Source: Phycisphaerales bacterium (lineage in GTDB: Bacteria > Planctomycetota > Phycisphaerae > Phycisphaerales > UBA1924). Taken from it: 6,625 nt of DNA. The notes beneath the pieces are model-generated. The model worked only from the letters and a program-made list of their open reading frames with translations. It did no database searches and was not told the DNA's origin. Position 1 is the first letter of the stretch; the number at the start of each line of letters is the position of its first letter. The stretch is from positions 1 to 6,625 of the forward strand of contig JAJDDH010000229.1 of assembly GCA_029260415.1 (NCBI GenBank). Reading direction: 5' to 3'. Of the stretch, positions 5,970-6,625 are shown piece after piece. The translations under genes were made by a program, and so were the position numbers.

Positions 5970-5988
5970 CGCCCCGTGCGCCGGGGCG
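5970..5988. repeat. GC hairpin in the purM-metK divergent spacer
   Basis: CGCCCCG (5970-5976) and CGGGGCG (5982-5988) are perfect 7-bp arms around TGCGC. The element lies midway in the 85-bp spacer between two divergent start codons, so it would be upstream of, or at the edge of, both promoters. It could be a protein site serving both genes or simply a GC-rich coincidence. Confidence 0.3.
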
Positions 5989-6030
5989 CGGGGGGGCATA
6001 GGATGGCCCTCGCTGTTGACTATTTCTCGC

Positions 6031-6035
6031 AGGAG
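6031..6035 (+). promoter_or_regulatory. Ribosome binding site of metK
   Basis: AGGAG is placed 5 nt before the ATG at 6041 and settles the metK start, since no family-like residues lie upstream in frame. A weak -10 candidate, TAGGAT (5999-6004), would give a leader of about 30 nt, far too short for a SAM riboswitch. Confidence 0.75.
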
Positions 6036-6040
6036 TCGCC

Positions 6041-6625
6041 ATGCCTACGCAGCTGTTCACCTCCGAATCCGTTTCCATGGGGCACCCGGACAAGGTTGCC
6101 GACCAGATCTCCGACGCCATCCTCGACGCGATGCTCGCCCGAGACCCCCACTCCCGCGTCGCGGTTGAGACGCTCGTCTCGACGGGCATGGTCGTGATCG
6201 CCGGCGAGGTCACCACGACGGCCTACGTGGACATCCCCGACATCGTCCGCGAGACCATTCGCAAGATCGGCTACACCGACGGCGACATGCGCTTCGACGC
6301 CGAGTCCTGCGCCGTGCTCAACTCCATCGACCGCCAGTCGCCCGACATCGCCATGGGCGTGGACAAGGAGGGCGCGGGCGACCAGGGCATGATGTTCGGC
6401 TTCGCCTGCGACGAAACCCCCGACCTCATGCCCCTGCCCATCCAGCTCTCGCACCGCCTCGTCGAGCGTCAAGCCAACGTCCGGCGCGACGGGCTCATCT
6501 CGGGCCTCCGCCCCGATGCCAAGAGCCAGGTCACGGTCGAGTACAACGGCGCCCGCCCCGTGGGCGTCAACACCGTCGTCCTCTCCACCCAGCACGACAA
6601 GACCTGGAACGACCGCCAGGACGAG
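6041..6625 (+). CDS. metK: S-adenosylmethionine synthetase, N-terminal half (3' end outside window)
   Basis: The first 195 residues of methionine adenosyltransferase, which makes S-adenosylmethionine from ATP and methionine in the cytosol and so supplies methyl groups. The protein begins MPTQLFTSESVSMGHPDK, the family opening, with the ATP-phosphate-contacting His15 and the Mg-binding Asp17 of GHPDK. ETLVSTGMVVIAGEV (43-57) and the signature GAGDQGMMFGFA (111-122) follow, with Asp114 in the position of the adenine/metal-site aspartate. Next come the substrate-loop region LPIQLSHRLVERQ (132-144) and LRPDAKSQVTVEY (156-168). About half of the normal length of nearly 400 residues is present; the frame remains open to the last base, so the truncation is due to the window edge only. 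The gene is divergent from purM over 85 bp. Both pathways feed one-carbon and nucleotide metabolism, but shared control is not shown by the sequence. Confidence 0.96.
   Translation, partial: MPTQLFTSESVSMGHPDKVADQISDAILDAMLARDPHSRVAVETLVSTGMVVIAGEVTTTAYVDIPDIVRETIRKIGYTDGDMRFDAESCAVLNSIDRQSPDIAMGVDKEGAGDQGMMFGFACDETPDLMPLPIQLSHRLVERQANVRRDGLISGLRPDAKSQVTVEYNGARPVGVNTVVLSTQHDKTWNDRQDE

Noticed and set aside
5997..6040. SAM riboswitch or other leader RNA before metK
   Set aside because: The spacer is only 85 bp and shared with purM, too short for known SAM riboswitches, and shows no matching fold.
4810..6168. Long plus-strand open frame of about 452 codons opposite purM
   Set aside because: Low-complexity composition (Asp, Val, Ala, Arg, His), overlap with three real gene boundaries, and no recognisable domain; PurM on the other strand is unmistakable.
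6020..6595. Minus-strand frame of 191 codons opposite metK
   Set aside because: The plus strand clearly encodes MetK with its GAGDQG signature; the opposite frame is a GC-driven artefact.
1..6625. Mobile element, CRISPR array, tRNA or defence island
   Set aside because: No transposase, integrase, spaced repeats, tRNA-like cloverleaf or defence domains were seen; gene content is chromosomal housekeeping.

Overview
The window is GC-rich, densely packed chromosomal DNA from a bacterium. The best lineage guess is a planctomycete, probably of the Phycisphaerae type. The reasons are a pseudopilin with the AFTLIELLVVIAIIALLIG-type N-terminus that is very abundant in that group, a lone FliN-like gene among housekeeping genes, and small proteins of unknown function. 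This assignment is inference; there is no rRNA or other marker to prove it.

Layout from left to right: the 3' half of fabF (fatty acid elongation) runs off the left edge. After a spacer with a GC-rich hairpin comes a compact fliN-like gene (flagellar switch / SpoA domain). Tail-to-tail with it, only 6 bp away, is a minus-strand pair: a pseudopilin-like gene (start 2296) followed by an 82-aa single-pass membrane protein gene. A 270-bp divergent region with a structured inverted repeat and a 12-bp palindrome separates the pseudopilin from a plus-strand GH15 glucoamylase-like gene (2567-4561), which keeps both predicted catalytic glutamates and has no signal peptide. Tail-to-tail with the GH15 gene, 3 bp away, is a second minus-strand pair: purM (purine synthesis) followed 2 bp later by an 89-aa gene of unknown function. 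An 85-bp divergent spacer then leads to metK (S-adenosylmethionine synthetase), which runs off the right edge.

Functionally this is mostly core metabolism (FabF, PurM, MetK) interleaved with one carbohydrate-active enzyme, one flagellar/secretion-type component and one pseudopilin unit. I see no mobile element, CRISPR array, tRNA, rRNA, phage gene or defence cassette, and no clear sign of horizontal transfer. The least explained items are the two small proteins (82 and 89 aa), the compact FliN with an acidic tail, the structured spacer before the GH15 gene, the probably leaderless purM, and hairpins located just beyond each plus-strand stop codon. I did not find a convincing new multi-gene system.
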